64,000 nucleotides of DNA from Hormiphora californensis (GCA_020137815.1 CM035350.1:2098328-2162327), one strand, 5' to 3'; counted from the first letter of the stretch, positions 17,301 through 41,955 are shown. Notes: a model not told the origin generated them from the letters alone. Numbers and translations are program-made.

Positions 17301-20300
17301 AACAGTCAGCACAGAAACACTGAAAACAAGATCTGATAGTGAGACTCACTACATCACTAAGAGCACTCACATCAAACGGTTTAGAGGTAAGCAGGTTTCA
17401 CCTTGATCTACCAGACATCAACTTACCATGTCATCACAATAGTTGTCTGACCATACCGCTACAAGGTTCCCATACTTATCCTCACACACATTGGACCCCA
17501 ATATCAGGCTCGAACTTTCCTAAAAAGGGTTGTTGAGTAACTTTCCCAACAAAAAAGGGCACAAAATGATTCCGGATTTGGATGATTAACCACTGTTCTA
17601 TGTATTTATTACAGAACGACATGAATCAATTTTTTACCTCGGAAACAGTTACAAAGGAGCAGCCGCACGTTTGGTAGTTGTAGGGGTCTACCGAGCAAAT
17701 CCGATCGAACATACATAGACCACCGCCTCTTGCGAGCACCTGATATGCCTCCTCAGTCCAGGGACACTTGTAGACCCCGTCCTGATATGAGTACTGAGCA
17801 CACGATGTGCTGTCTGAGAGGCTTTCCATGGTGTTTAGAGTTGTTAACGAACTTTCAAACTCTGAAAAGAAGTGGATGATTTTGTTTCATAATTCATGGG
17901 TACATTTCATTACCCTCTCCCATTGACATTGTTCAACATTTCACTGCATGATTTGATCTGCACTACCCCTTGTTCTTACTGTCGGAAGGGACCTCCTTGA
18001 TTGAAACATCCACTTCTTGAACAATGGTCTCCTCTTCAAGGAGTGTAATACTAGCACTACATGTTAGGTTAGAAATAGACACTTCTCCATCCGATATTTC
18101 TGTTTCCCATGTTCCCAGAAGATATGACGAGTTGGTTCCAACTAAAAACAGAAAGTGTCAAAAAATACATATAACTTGCATTACAAAGAGAAAGAGCAAG
18201 TTTCCAAAAAGGGAGAACAATTATTTCACAAAATTAATTGATCATCATCTTGCGTTTTACATTACCTATGTCAGAACATGAAGGTATGGAACAGAACTCG
18301 AACTCAGTATCGGGGTTGGTTGAGTAGCACCATGTCCTGGTTTTATTGAGTTCCCCCTCCGTCTTAACATTTCTACAATAGTTGTTCTGCAGAGTGGGGT
18401 GCAATTCGAGGGTTGCGGTGCTCAGAACGTCCGACCAGTTCTTACACTCCCATCCGGTCTCCGTGACCGCGTAGGTTCCTATGTATGTTGCAAACGGAGT
18501 GTAATCCTCTCTATCTCCACACACTGTGAACGGAGAGCTTCTTAGAAAGAGAAGACTATTTTTAAAGCATATTCGGTGTAGCAATATGACTGTAACTTAC
18601 AATAAGTGAAGTCGTTGCATATTTCCTCCATGCTGCATGTTTTGTAGGACGTCGTGTTGGTACTGTTCGTTAGACAAATTGCTTCTGCTCTACTTTTGCC
18701 TGGTTTCACACCTCTCCGACAATAAGTCTCACACTGGCTCCCATCAGCACTTGTATTGATATTGCCACGATAGAAGTTGGCAGCATAATAAGCACAGTTC
18801 CCTAGGAGAGGGAGATAGAATATGTTTCATAATAGGCACAGTTCCCTGGGAGGGGGGATAGAATTCAGAACCTTTTCACTGCTAAAAAACACGTGCTACT
18901 TGCAGGATTCTTACCGGCAATACTGAGGTCATTACAAGATGGAAGTTCACAATATTCCCATGTTATATTTGTGTCGGTTGAGTAACACCACGCTTTGGAC
19001 CGTTCATTAGGTTTAGGATTCCTACAATAGTTGGAGTCCAACCCTGCAGTAGGGTAGCTGCAATGGGGGATAAGAAATGTTTTAATAGTCGAATATAGTT
19101 TGGTCGACCAGATACAAGTTCTGAATTTGCTTACTTTTCCGAAGTAAAATCGTGGGTGTTCGGTGACTGTGATGACCATGCTTGGCAAGTGGTCCCTGAC
19201 ACGGTTTGGTTCTTGTAGCCCCGATAAGATGTTTGACGCCCACTCCAACAAGCTATACAATTTAGTTAATTAAACAAACAATTTAATGAAATAGGAGACA
19301 ATGAAGGGAAATAATTTTCACTTACTACATGGTGTTGAAGGAAAGCACTTTTCCTTTAGAAGTGTTGTTGTGTTGATGTAGCACCAGGGCACCTCAAGTG
19401 CGAAGTCTAAGTTTCTACAATAGTTGTGATCTCCAACACCGTACATAGTCTCTCTGGTATGGGAAGGTGAAATTCAGAGAGAGAGCTATTCTTCCATGTA
19501 TATTGTGCCTAGCTCGACCCTCTTTCCGTACAAGGAATTAGAGGGTTAAAACATAACAAGATTAACGAGGTCTCTACTTGATAGGATCTCAAGTTATATT
19601 ACTAACTCGCTGTTGGTGTAGTTGACCCAGTGTTGACATGAGTTTCCACTGATTGTTGTATTCCGTGTGCCACGATAGAAACCACCCCATCCAACGTCGG
19701 AACACTGCTTTTCTGGGGGATACAACTGATGTTTTACATTGGTTTTAGTACTTGCAGTATACTTTCTGCTTCACATGTTAAAGAACGATCGGGAAAGTTA
19801 AAGTGAGAGTGGACCGAATCAGAATTGGACAAGCTTGTTGTAGGTAGTAGAGATTAGCTTTCTGAGCATTTTGCGTTTTTGCCGCTCAAAATCGACCCAC
19901 CCATCACTGAGATATTTTTGTTATGTTGGGAGAACTCCTGTTTAATCAGTATGTATAAAACAGAATATAAACAATCGTAGTGTTTTACTAACACATTCTG
20001 AATATAAGCAGTGAGGTTGACATGTCCATGCACAGAAGCAGGGCAATGCAAGCCAGCATATTAAAAATTTAAAGAATGTGTTAGTAAAACACAAGGATTG
20101 TTTCTATCCTATTTGATAAATACTGATCCAGCAGAAATTCTCCCAACATAACAAAAATATCTCAGTGATGGGTGGGTCGATTTTGAGCGGCAAAAAGGCA
20201 AAATGCTCAGAGAGCTATTCTCTACTACCTACAACAAACTTGTCCAATTCTGATCCGGTCCACTCTCACTTTAAAACTAATGTGTGGCTCTAGGTTACAC

Positions 20301-22967
20301 TATAACCTAGAGCCACACCTTAGTGTAGCTGTAAACCTGACAAGGTAGTTCCATTTGACCAAGTTAGCACCATGTACTCTATCTCTCTGTTATAATAATC
20401 GTTAAAGGTGTCTGAATCAAGAGTGCAGGTCAGTTTACTGGTTTGCCCTTTTATCATGTAGAAACTATCTCTTGGTTGAACGGTCAGATTACTTGTAACT
20501 TCATCCACAACCTCTGTACCTATAATAAGGGAGTGGAAATTGGGGTTTATTGGAAATGAAAAAGTCTGTCAGTCGCCAATTTGACTGCATATTTCAACTT
20601 ACCATAAACCTCCACCTCACACATTGTGGTCCGCTGTCCTTTGAGCATGAGTGCACTGCCGGTAATGCCGTTACTGCCACAGGATATCTCGATAACTTGT
20701 TTCGTAGCATCGCTAGTTGATACTGTCCCACACAACGTCATGTCCTCTCCATCCATAACATAAATCTAGGGTGAAATACAAAATGTAGTACTTGCATTAG
20801 TAGTTCATACTTCATAGTGAGATTTACGACATGAGCTCAACAAGGGACTGCTTCTCAGGCCACGCAGGAATCAGCATTTTAGTTGTACCTCTAGTCCGCT
20901 TAGGTATTTGTCCATGTAGACGTAACAGTAGGAACTTGGAGATCGTTGATAAATCACTACATCGTATACGGTGTACGTCTCGATAAGGTGAATGTATAAA
21001 TAGTTATCACCCGTATCGCTAACTGCATAGTCCTGTGCGCAGTACCTCCTGGGGTGTAAACGGTATTTGAATTACCATTTTCTCGCTATTCCATAAAGAG
21101 TAAAGAGTTGTATTTTACATACCCTATAGTTGTGTCAATCTCCCCAGATTTCTTCCCGTCCACTACTGAGTATGCTCTCCCTTGAATGTTTTGAGGGGAC
21201 GAGGTTACAGGCTTGTAAAGTGAGACCAGGTCCGCACCTAAATTCAGACAGTCTTTATTATGATTTGGGAAAACAATTTAAGTTGGTATTCTGTATCACA
21301 ATTTAAAATCCTATACTATAGTTTGGAAATGAAAGTCGAAGTCGGACAATAATTGAAGTTCCGGATTCCACATGAAACTGGTTAACACCTTACTCACCTT
21401 GTGTACTGTTCAATTGTACGTCCGTCCCTGACTCTGAAGCCGAGGTGCAAGATGGCCATTCTGAAATACATATATTTATACCTACTTGTCGGGTTCTCTA
21501 ATTTGATTATAAATTCAGTTTAGAATCCGGCAATGCCTAGAAAAGTGGCACCGTAAATGAAAACAGTTTGGTTACTGGACCTGTTTTAAAGTATCCATCC
21601 ACCCGTTTAGTGATCAAATTATAGCTAACGTAGATATCGTAGATTTGGTCTAAGGTTGATACATCCAATGAGGCGACTGATACTTCACCACATTTAACTT
21701 CAACCTTAGTTTGGTAGTACACCACAGCCATTGACACAGCTGATGAATTAGTTGTAGTGCATGGTACTCCTCCTCCCGCAATATTATTCTGCATATTCCC
21801 GGTGGTGTAATCAAAACTCGACAATGAAACATTCGAAAAACCGCCTGAATAGAGTGGAAATGTTGTGATATGGCACCATGGCAACCACCCCTCGCCCCTA
21901 TATATACTTGTAGATAAGTATATTGAGTTGTTGAAAAGTTCTCAATAAAAAATGAGCGCATTCAGTTTGTTACTACACATGTACCTCTTGATGACTCCAT
22001 GGAAAGCCACAGATCCAATATATTCTTATAAACAAACTTCAAACTAACTGAAATTTAACTTGTGTTAGCATTTCCCGCCCGAGTAAATGCCGAAGGATGG
22101 ATTATGACACATAATGTAGTTATTCTTGTTGCAACGTGATAAGTGATGATAAACTAATTCTCACTTCACAAATATTATATTAATAATCACCATTATCATT
22201 ATGGTTGAACGGCTGGTAGAAAATCATGTAGACTTTCAGTCTGTAGTCATCATCCAATAAAGATCCAACGCCGTTATATGATTCGTTCAAGTTAAGTAGC
22301 TGCCAATCTGTAATTATATAATCAATGATAATTTAAAACTAAATTTCCCGGGCGGATTGATTTCCCCCAGTACCTATGGGAAATTGACAGTATGTATTTC
22401 ACTTTGATTTCCCTGCACAAAAACCCTTCCCCCGCCGCGCCGAGGTTCGATCAGTGTAAATGGACAAATTTTATTTTCTTACCAGTATCGTATGTTCCAG
22501 AAAACTGCGACAAGTCAACGGATAAACCCTCGATAGTAAAATTTTCAAAACATATGCTGTTCAAATCGAGGGATATGAAGAAAGTTTCATCGTAGAGTAA
22601 CCACACCTCATCTTCCTGGTAGACCAGTTTCCAGGTGACATTATCCATTGAAAATGTAACATCCTCCTCCTCCACTGAATCGTCGGGTAACTTCGTTACA
22701 GTAGTGCAGGGGGATGTTTTAGAGAACTCCAAGTAACGAAAAGTAAGTGTCATTGTACTTCAGTTCTGACCACTGTAACGTTACGGTTAGGTTTCCCGAG
22801 GTAAGACCCAGCTCATAAGTCTTGTTGCCTGGTCCGTGCTGACTGGCAGTACCTGTCACCTCAAATTGAAGGGCGTTAGTTTTGAGATTGACACCCGGTA
22901 CTGTACCGTCGATCTCAAACTTAGCACTGACAACTGCTGCTAGGACCAGTATCCACACAACTTTCAT
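14389..22967 (-). CDS. Giant lectin/Ig/kringle/LDL-A 7TM receptor (LGR/RXFP-type GPCR)
   Basis: Twenty-one exons, all but one joint in phase: 22483-22967, 22191-22307, 21581-21844, 21398-21460, 21123-21237, 20889-21048, 20603-20765, 20337-20519, 19607-19712, 19326-19453, 19135-19252, 18915-19057, 18601-18801, 18266-18523, 17980-18141, 17638-17861, 17427-17519, 17060-17319, 16736-16879, 16280-16671, 14389-16184; about 1,858 residues. Order: signal peptide (MKVVWILVLAAVVSA), unknown N-terminal module, fucolectin/F5-8C-type domain (VVIYQR, CEVEVYG), Ig-like segment, two kringles (19326-19712 and 18915-19252; NYCRN motifs), further kringle-like modules, several LDL-A modules (good ones near CDYMNDCGDDSDENDC), then 7TM. 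TM6 (TDFATWIPF) and TM7 (NSVLNPIIY) resemble LGR/RXFP receptors; the DRY site reads FRL. A +1 frame break lies near 22720-22760. Ligand unknown. The phase agreement argues for one gene, but transcript proof is needed. Confidence 0.8.
19798..20274. mobile_element. TTAA-flanked foldback MITE in a receptor intron
   Basis: Arms of about 210 bp are reverse complements. The outer ends read TTAAAGTGAGAGTGGA and its complement, so the unit is bounded by TTAA, the target used by piggyBac-type transposases. It has no coding capacity. It lies between the Ig-like exon (20337-20519) and the first kringle exon (19607-19712). Confidence 0.8.
20281..20317. repeat. Short perfect hairpin
   Basis: GTGTGGCTCTAGGTTA and its complement are separated by a few bases, seven bases from the TTAA-flanked MITE and 20 bp from an exon donor. 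It is a probable solo remnant of a small palindromic element. Confidence 0.8.
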
Positions 22968-25777
22968 ACTACGAGAATTATAAAGCTGTTTAAATGAAAA
23001 GTGTTCAGCAAGATCTAGCGGCGCTATCAGGGCTGTGATTGGTCAAGCTTGCACTTATTCTTCTTACTGTATTTTGATCAAAACAATTTGTTGAACTACC
23101 CTTTTTCTCACTGCTAACAGACAACCCTGCCACACAGGGTGACACAATAAGATCTCAAGATAAAAAAAGGCTCTAGGAAGCAGTTCTATATTGTTGCATA
23201 AACAAATAAAATGAGTTTTATGCATTACTTCCTTCGCCGATCCACATATAATAATACATAATTCGTTTAATCAAAAGTTAGTTTTACACAATCAACTGCA
23301 AATGATAATTACTAATCCTACTAGTAATGGATTCGTTAAAGGGGACTGATATTTTGATATTGATAATCCCAAGCAGCTGCTTTCTAAACTCATCAATATT
23401 CCGTGTCTGATCTAATGAGGGTAAGTTCCTTCATCAGTATCGATATTGAGAGACAGGAAAACTTAGTGAATAGTGTTCGATATTATTTGTTATGTTATTA
23501 ACTCATGCTATCATACCCCTTTAGGACGGGGATATCTCATCTCTAGTCCGCCGGAACGTGCTGCCCGACATTAGCAAGTACTGCTTGAGCACAGCCGATA
23601 TAAAGAAATATGTAGATAGCAACTGACAGAAGAAAGGCACTAATTTCTCAACAAAGAAATGGTAATGAACGACACCAAGGTGGCGGCTGGCGCTAATAAA
23701 CCTTTACTAGGTAACACTCAGTAAGAATATATATGGTTACTATGCTGAGAATATATTGAGTGTACGAGTAACATGTAGAATTATATGTGAGATGCTTGAT
23801 GAGGTCCAACTAACACTGTGCATTATATTCATTCTTCTGCAGACTAACTTGTAATGTTCTATAGCCCTCCTTTTTCTGCAGACAAGTATCTTCTAACTTG
23901 TCATGTTCTAACCTTCCTTTTCTGCGGACGAGTATCCTCTAACTTGACAATATGTTCTAACCCTCCTTCTTTACATTTGTAAAAGTTTCGCTGTGCGGGG
24001 CGCTGTAAAACAGGGTCGAGCAAGATACAATCTTCTAACTACTAATTTAACTCTCCCTTTATCTTTCAGTCGCTACAAAGACAGTGAAGACAAGAAGGAT
24101 CGCTTAGAAAAGGTTAATTATTTTGTTCTCTGACACTGAATAATAACTATCCTTAGCCCGTCTAACCAATACCCCTCTTTTTAGTTTGAAGAACAGTATA
24201 CCTGCTATATCATGGAGCTTAACAACCTCATTCTCCAACTATACGAAGTATAAACACCAGGAAACTATTCGGTTATAGCTCCTTCTCCCGTCTTAATTCA
24301 TCGGTGAGTTTTCAATCCGGGGACTCTTGCTGGTAAGAAGAACGTGTCCGTTACTCTCATGAGCTGTTTTTAGTGAATAATTGCAACCACGTTTGCATGA
24401 GTCATTTCAAAATAGATCAAGACAAGGGCCGGTGCTATTTTAACAACTCCTTCTAAGCTAACCTAATTCTAAGCTAACCTATTTCTTTATCACAGGGCGT
24501 AGTTGAACAACTTGGTGTAACATGACAAATTGGCATAACAATAGAAGAGTTCCCTGTTACCGATTCTCTCCTGATAGGGAGAGGACACTCCTTGATCTTC
24601 TCCATCAATGAAGAAGGAGGAAGATGATAATTGAGATCGTGTACTGATACTTGGACATTGTTTGGAGTTTGGACAAATACAATATGTACCTTACAGTAGT
24701 AATGTTCTCGGGACACAGTGAAACAGGATCGAGCAATGTAACCTCACAGTTAAACTTCAGATTTAGAAACTAATTGCTAGACTTTCTAGAGAGATTTGTG
24801 AAGTGTGTGATTTAAAAAAAAGTCAATATGCTACAGTTTTCTGATTTATTTTGGAGAATTGAGATGAAATGGTAATTGTTTCTTAAAGCTAAATAAATCA
24901 GAGGCAACCTCCAGGAAAATATGACGGATGTTAGCAGAGCCAAGCCACAATGTTTGTTGCAAGGTCTCTAACTCTACGTTGGGCTCCAGGGAAGGAGGCA
25001 ACTTTTAATGACTATAATATGCTCTCTGCTCTCGTGCATTCTTGGCAAGCATAATCGCAATCGATTTAGGTTTTCTTCTCACGCGCTGTCTGGCGGTATA
25101 GACATATGACTGTTATAATTGTAGGGTCTGGCTGAGCTGTGCCAGAAAGCTCGGTGGAGCCATTTTCCTCAACGCGCGCGCAATCCAATCATCTTTAGTT
25201 CATGGAAAGTGTGTGCGCGCGTACCGTCAGCACTCGTCCCACGACAGGCCACATGTCTTTTTACTTTTTATTTACTATTTTAGCACAGTGGTGCTGTTGG
25301 AGATTTCAAAAACAATAAAACGGAATTGTTTCTATAATTAGAACATGATAACAGTATTTACAATAGTCTACAGCTCGGTAAAAACTTTATAGAATATATC
25401 TTTTGCGATTAAAGATCATGAATGAATAAAGGCACTTGTAGAATGGGGCGATGAACCCCCGTACAAAGACAATTGACATCAACTAAAACTCATACTACTT
25501 TATCACAGTGACATATAGCGATATAGAGATCCTCAAAGAAACAGAAAACATTGTTTATCTTATTCACAATCATGTCCATTTTTCACCCACGGCCACTACT
25601 ACACAGCTCTGTCTGAAATCACATTCGGAGAACAAAAAACAGAAATTTAGAGTTTCTCACAAACATAGCACTGAAAGCACCGTGTTTTGTGGACTTAAGT
25701 CTTTCTTGTTACCTTTAGCTCCAATTGGCCACCCAGTGGCCGACTCATTCCTCCCAAAGACACCTCAGTTCATGCAG
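22968..25777. other. Intergenic; one weak small-gene candidate
   Basis: Between the receptor start and the CATIP 3' end. It contains a possible small plus-strand gene (23525-24252, listed separately). Near 23880-24000 there is a dispersed short repeat motif (GTTCTAACCCTCCTT... with CGACCCTGTTT-like tails) that recurs near 52015-52075 and, in part, at several other sites. Otherwise nothing is clear. Confidence 0.5.
23525..24252 (+). CDS. Candidate small multi-exon gene, unrecognised
   Basis: Three exons can be joined in phase. The first starts after CCCCTTTAG at 23525 (DGDISSLVRRNVLPDIS, donor near 23577). The second is near 24070-24112 (RYKDSEDKKDRLEK). The third, near 24185-24252, ends in a stop (FEEQYTCYIMELNNLI...). 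The product would be about 50 residues, charged and probably helical. A start could be the ATG just before the donor near 23414. No family was recognised and the first donor is weak, so this may be a chance assembly. Confidence 0.3.
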
Positions 25778-31983
<6,206 letters not shown>

Positions 31984-33390
31984 CTATAATTCCCCTTGCA
32001 ATAACACACCGTGGTGCCTTGTGCACGAGGAGATCTATAATATACTTTAGGTTTACTTTATGTTTATACTGCCCATACCCTTCTTTAGTTGAAACGTCCT
32101 AATTTGGGACTCCCTAGGGCTAAGGTACAATAAAAGTCCTAAACATACATAATATATCCTTTTGTGTTGATACTATAATTGTTTTGTTATTTTATACGCT
32201 TGTACATTATGTGCATTCGACTTGTTACAATTACACATGTCTTGCTCTTTGTCTTGTTGCTGCTGCGGTTTAGTTAGTTACACTGTTGCTGGCTCATTTG
32301 TACAACTTTTGTTATTCGCCAGACTCCTTGTAGTTGTAGCGTGCATGTAGAGAACAGAGAGAGAGGATTGTAATCATTCATTCAATCCGCAATTACATAA
32401 CAAATTCAAATTTAGTTCACGGTGTGAGATTAAGAGAAAAAGCAATGTTAATTAACTTAATTGTAGATTTCCCTCTCTCTTGCTCATATATGGCTAATTT
32501 CACGCAGTCTTTCTCTCCTTCGTACGGCAGCATGTTCTTCAATTTCTTAGCCTAAATTGTACACTTTACTCTCCAGTCTCCACATGTTTATAGATTGCTG
32601 TTTTACTATGAGGTTCAAAACTACATTATTGTTACCATTCAGAGTTACCCGTGGCCTTCCCTACTTCCTGGGCTTTGTGCAGTAGGCCATGATCTGCAGT
32701 ACAGGCCGGCCTGTACACAGATGTAGTTCTCTATATCTTTATTGATCTCACTATAATAGCTATGTGTGTGTGAAGTTTAGTGTATGCTTGCATGCCGCCA
32801 AGCAGCATCTCACTATAGCAGTAGCAGCGACAGTACGGGTAATTAAACAGCGCTAGACATTTCCCTTACACATGCACATCTCCTCTCTTTACCTAACCTG
32901 TATCTCTCTCTTTGGTTTTCTCTGACAGGTCCTTCGTTGTGTTGCTGTTTTGTCGAACAATTTCATTTTCTGAATGTCTCCTCCTTTTGACTTTGCAGCG
33001 CAATGCAATATGTCGCAGCCAGTTTTTCTCTGTCTCTGTCATATTTGCTTTTTCTCACATCCATTTTCGAATGGCAGTCGCATTACTTCCCAATTACATA
33101 TGAATTTTCTCACCGCTGTATGACATAACCTAATATGTTCCTTCACGTGCGTTGGATATTATTATTTGAGCTGGTATACCACTTCCTCTTCATTAGTACA
33201 GAATTGTTCAACGTTCTAGACACCACCAGTTCTTTAGTACACACAATGATATATTGTTGATACCATTGGCACTATATCTGCGTCACTCCTGCCCTATAAT
33301 ACCCACAACTCGGCGCATAACCCAACCTCTCTCTTGTGTCTCTGTAGCTCATAAACCAACCTCTCTCTCTTGTCTATGTAGCAGTGTAGC
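31984..33390. other. Between CATIP and the class C receptor; no exon assigned
   Basis: This stretch should hold the CATIP first exon(s) and both promoters. No exon could be supported. It is AT-rich with scattered pyrimidine tracts. Confidence 0.4.
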
Positions 33391-38524
<5,134 letters not shown>

Positions 38525-41265
38525 ACTGGGATCTACCTGATAATAATGGATGAATGTGTGTAGTTATTCAAAATCAATACTTTATGTTATTCGATATGCG
38601 ATTTTTAATTACCTTTCCTGTATTTTCTGATAGAGTAACTAATCTGTCTTTGAACAATACCCGACTTTCAACTTTGTTGGAATCTGAAATGTAGATGTAC
38701 TTGCCGGTTACCATGACACATTACAACATCAGACCTATTACCCCGTGGGCAATAAGTCCGGGGGACAATATTTCGCTATTACAAATGGATTGACCCTTAA
38801 AACTATCGAAATAATTGAGTTTCTCTCCGCACGTTCCCATGGTTACCATGGCAATGGAAGAAAGACTCAGCGGAGTAACAATCAATTCGGTGACCACCCT
38901 GCATAGGATCGGTCGTGCCGGCGCGCGAGCTTGGTTAGGTGTGAGTTATCGCGCGTGACTGTATTGAATGCCAGCAAATTGTCGCTGGTCAGGGGGAACA
39001 AATGATCGACAGTAATACAATAACTTTACCTTTGGGCTATAACAACTGGTAACACACAATATGTACATGACTCATACATGACACATCCAGATTACATATC
39101 ACCGTACCGTTTATCTAAGCCCCCCTAGCAACCCTATTAAGTAGTTTACTTACCTAGCTTGGAGATAAAATTACTGGCTTCTCCCGACAGCGTCCTGCGG
39201 GAAGGGAATATATCAGTTATTTGGTTTTGACTCATTTGGTTTATTACCCATTCAAGTGGCCCACTAGAAGAATATATGATATCACAGAGGAATGAGGATG
39301 TCTGGATAGAATACAGCAGCAGGGAGGTATGTATTGGCAAGAAGAGAGAAATGGAAGGAAACATGGGAAAGAAACCTAAGAATCTACCGCGGTGTAACAA
39401 AAGTAGCAGACTACAGCAGCCTATGTAATAAAATGTAAACTTACTCTTCAATGGCGGCCATTGTGTATTATCAGAGAGTCCTTGTCGAGCCTTGCTAAAT
39501 CAGGAAGGGAGGTGTTACAACTAATGTTGGGGGAGATATTAATTAATATTTGTCACATACAACCATCTTAACGAGAACAGTGCTAAAGAGGGGCGGGGTC
39601 AAAAAATAAAGTTCGAGATTGTCTGTATTGTTCAGCGAGACAATGAGTAGAGAATAGAGATATAAGAAGTACAGAGAATGATATGATGTTGTTACGTCAG
39701 AAAAGTACATGTGCGATATTGAATATAAAAACTACTAAAATCCTACGTCATCTCAAAATGTGCAAATTTTAAACTTATATCATGCCCTATGAAAAGTAGG
39801 AAATAAACCGTAATAACAGTTCCTATCCAGGTTGCTATCTTGGTTAGATCTATATCCGGGATATCCCAAGTACAACAACTAGTTCCAGGTATGAGGGTTA
39901 CCGATGCCTGTTTCATTTCATGCCAATCAGTATTCATTTTATCAAGCCTATTCAATTGGTGACGCGGTCACCCCTACACTAGGGCCGCGTGAAATGAACA
40001 AACCAATGGGGGTGGGGGGGTCTTCAAGGTACTATAAATTGTCCCGTTTTATATCGAGAACAAGATTATTCGCGTTATGTTCCGGTATAAGGCTGAGTTT
40101 CCCTGTCATAGGAAGCTTTATTGGGATGCTCGGAGGCAAGAATTTTGTCCTGTATATCGGGGTCAAATACAGAATACTGTCAATTTTCTAGTTAAATATC
40201 GACTTCCTGAAACAGTCAAAGTTCACAAGCAGTCGTGATATACGTGATAACAACGAATAACGTTGTCAAACTGACACACCAAACAGGCAAATTTGCGTTA
40301 GATATGGTTAGATTGGGAGGGAAGAAGTAAAAAGAAAATTAATTGCAGTATAGTATGTATATATAGTATGGTATAATCATAATAAAAACATCCATCTACA
40401 CATGCTCAAATGCTCGATCCCCATGAATACTTGCCTAGCCAGACCCCCTTTCGCACGCTCCGCGGCATTGTAATATGTCGTCCTCTACTTGTTCCACTGT
40501 TAGCACAAAGATATACATTATCACAGCTGTCACTAATTATGTCGGGCAACTTAATACTTGGAGTGTTTGCTTAGGTATGCCCCGGAAGTGTACACACCAT
40601 TTCTAGTACTTGGGTCCCACCACTGGATAGTAGATTATAATATACAAAGGGGGATAAGCTACAAGCACGACCAATACAAACCTATAACAGATTAGCATAC
40701 AAATCCATATAGCTCCGTTCTATGAGTAGGTAATTGTAACGCTTCAGATGTCATGTATTGAAACATTATTCCCTGGTGTAATAATAAGTACCATTTTGTC
40801 CGTGATAATTAGCAATCAAATTCTTAGGTACCAATTATCATCGGTCATGGGGCGAAACCTTGAAACTTGAAAAACTTGAAAAAAATTTGTGATTCCTCTG
40901 TAATCACACGGTAGGCCCCCCTACTACTCGATGATCTCCCTTCATTGTCCAGATCAGAGGCCAGGTGATGGCGTATATATATGATAACGAATAACAACAA
41001 GCACCCGCCTACCCATATTTGTATCTCGTCCGTACAACTCAGCCCTGATTTGAGAACTGAACGGAGTACGAACCCGGTTTATAATTCAAGACATAACAGG
41101 ATCTGGGTGCCGTAATTTACGAAATTTTGGCAATTCTTCTTATTTTGAAATTGAATATTATTGGCCACGATTGCAGAATCCAAACTACACTTTAACACTA
41201 CTGTTTAATTACTGCGTATATTGCAGACACCCACGTTTCACATAAACTCACTGGCAAGTGAGGCT
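38525..41265. other. Intergenic, no convincing gene
   Basis: 2.7 kb without a supported gene. Two tiny minus-strand exon-like pieces (39445-39461 starting ATGGCCGCC, and 39154-39194) join in phase, but the frame closes after about 24 residues under the only downstream acceptor found. A minus frame at 39743-39955 has one hydrophobic segment and no recognised family. Confidence 0.5.
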
Positions 41266-41650
41266 GCGTAGTGTCAGTACTGATAAAGAAAACTGGGACC
41301 TGGAAATCAACATCAGTTTCCAATTTTTTAACTGGTCCCTAAGGGGAAACTCTAACTGAATGCACGCGCAGTAATGGCAGCCCATCAACTGGAAAACTCT
41401 AACTGATAATGGGAGCCATCACTCTGGGCGTGCCAGGATTTGCCACAAATTTTGCCAAAAAAAGGCTTTTATGACGATGACAAACACACGAACATGGTCG
41501 CGCATTCTGTCCATCATTCCTTCCATCCAATTAGAGTTTTACCAGTGATGGGACGCCATTACTGCGCATTGCGCATGCATTCAGTTAGAGTTTCCCCTAA
41601 GGGAATCGCAAAAAAACCATATTAAATGCTATCCACATTCCACTATAAAC
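41266..41650. repeat. 385 bp repeat copy 1, containing a TIR MITE
   Basis: Direct copy of 43873-44250. The core has inverted arms: TCCCTAAGGGGAAACTCTAA at 41336 and its complement ending near 41605, enclosing GCGCAGTAATGGC motifs. The flanks of 65 and 45 bp are also shared, so the duplicated unit is larger than the MITE. Confidence 0.85.
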
Positions 41651-41784
41651 CACCCCCCCCTGCTGATATTTCCCGCAGTCTACTGTGGTATATCAAATAA
41701 TTCCCTCCCTCTGTTTTCACACCTTTCATAATTCCCGGGGTCGTTTTATAAGAAATAACCACGGCTAGTAAAGTGATGAAATTT

Positions 41785-41955
41785 GATAATCCCCTACGGG
41801 GATTATCACACGATATTCCCCTCGTCACTCCGTTCCTCGTGGATATCGTATTGATATACCAGCCTAATAGGCTGGTATATCAGATTTCATCCCTCTACTA
41901 ACCGGGGTTATCTATACTAGTAAACCCGTTCGCCCTACGGGCGAATTTCGGGGAA
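41785..41955. repeat. Cluster of three perfect palindromes
   Basis: GATAATCCCC/GGGGATTATC (about 41791-41813), GATATACCAGCC/GGCTGGTATATC (about 41854-41882) and CGCCCTACGGGCG (about 41930-41943) occur within 170 bp. The last also appears, inverted, at about 50857-50870. Confidence 0.8.

Noticed and set aside
39154-39461. Two in-phase minus-strand exons beginning MAAIEE
   Set aside because: With the only downstream acceptor found, the peptide ends after about 24 residues; too little to support a gene.
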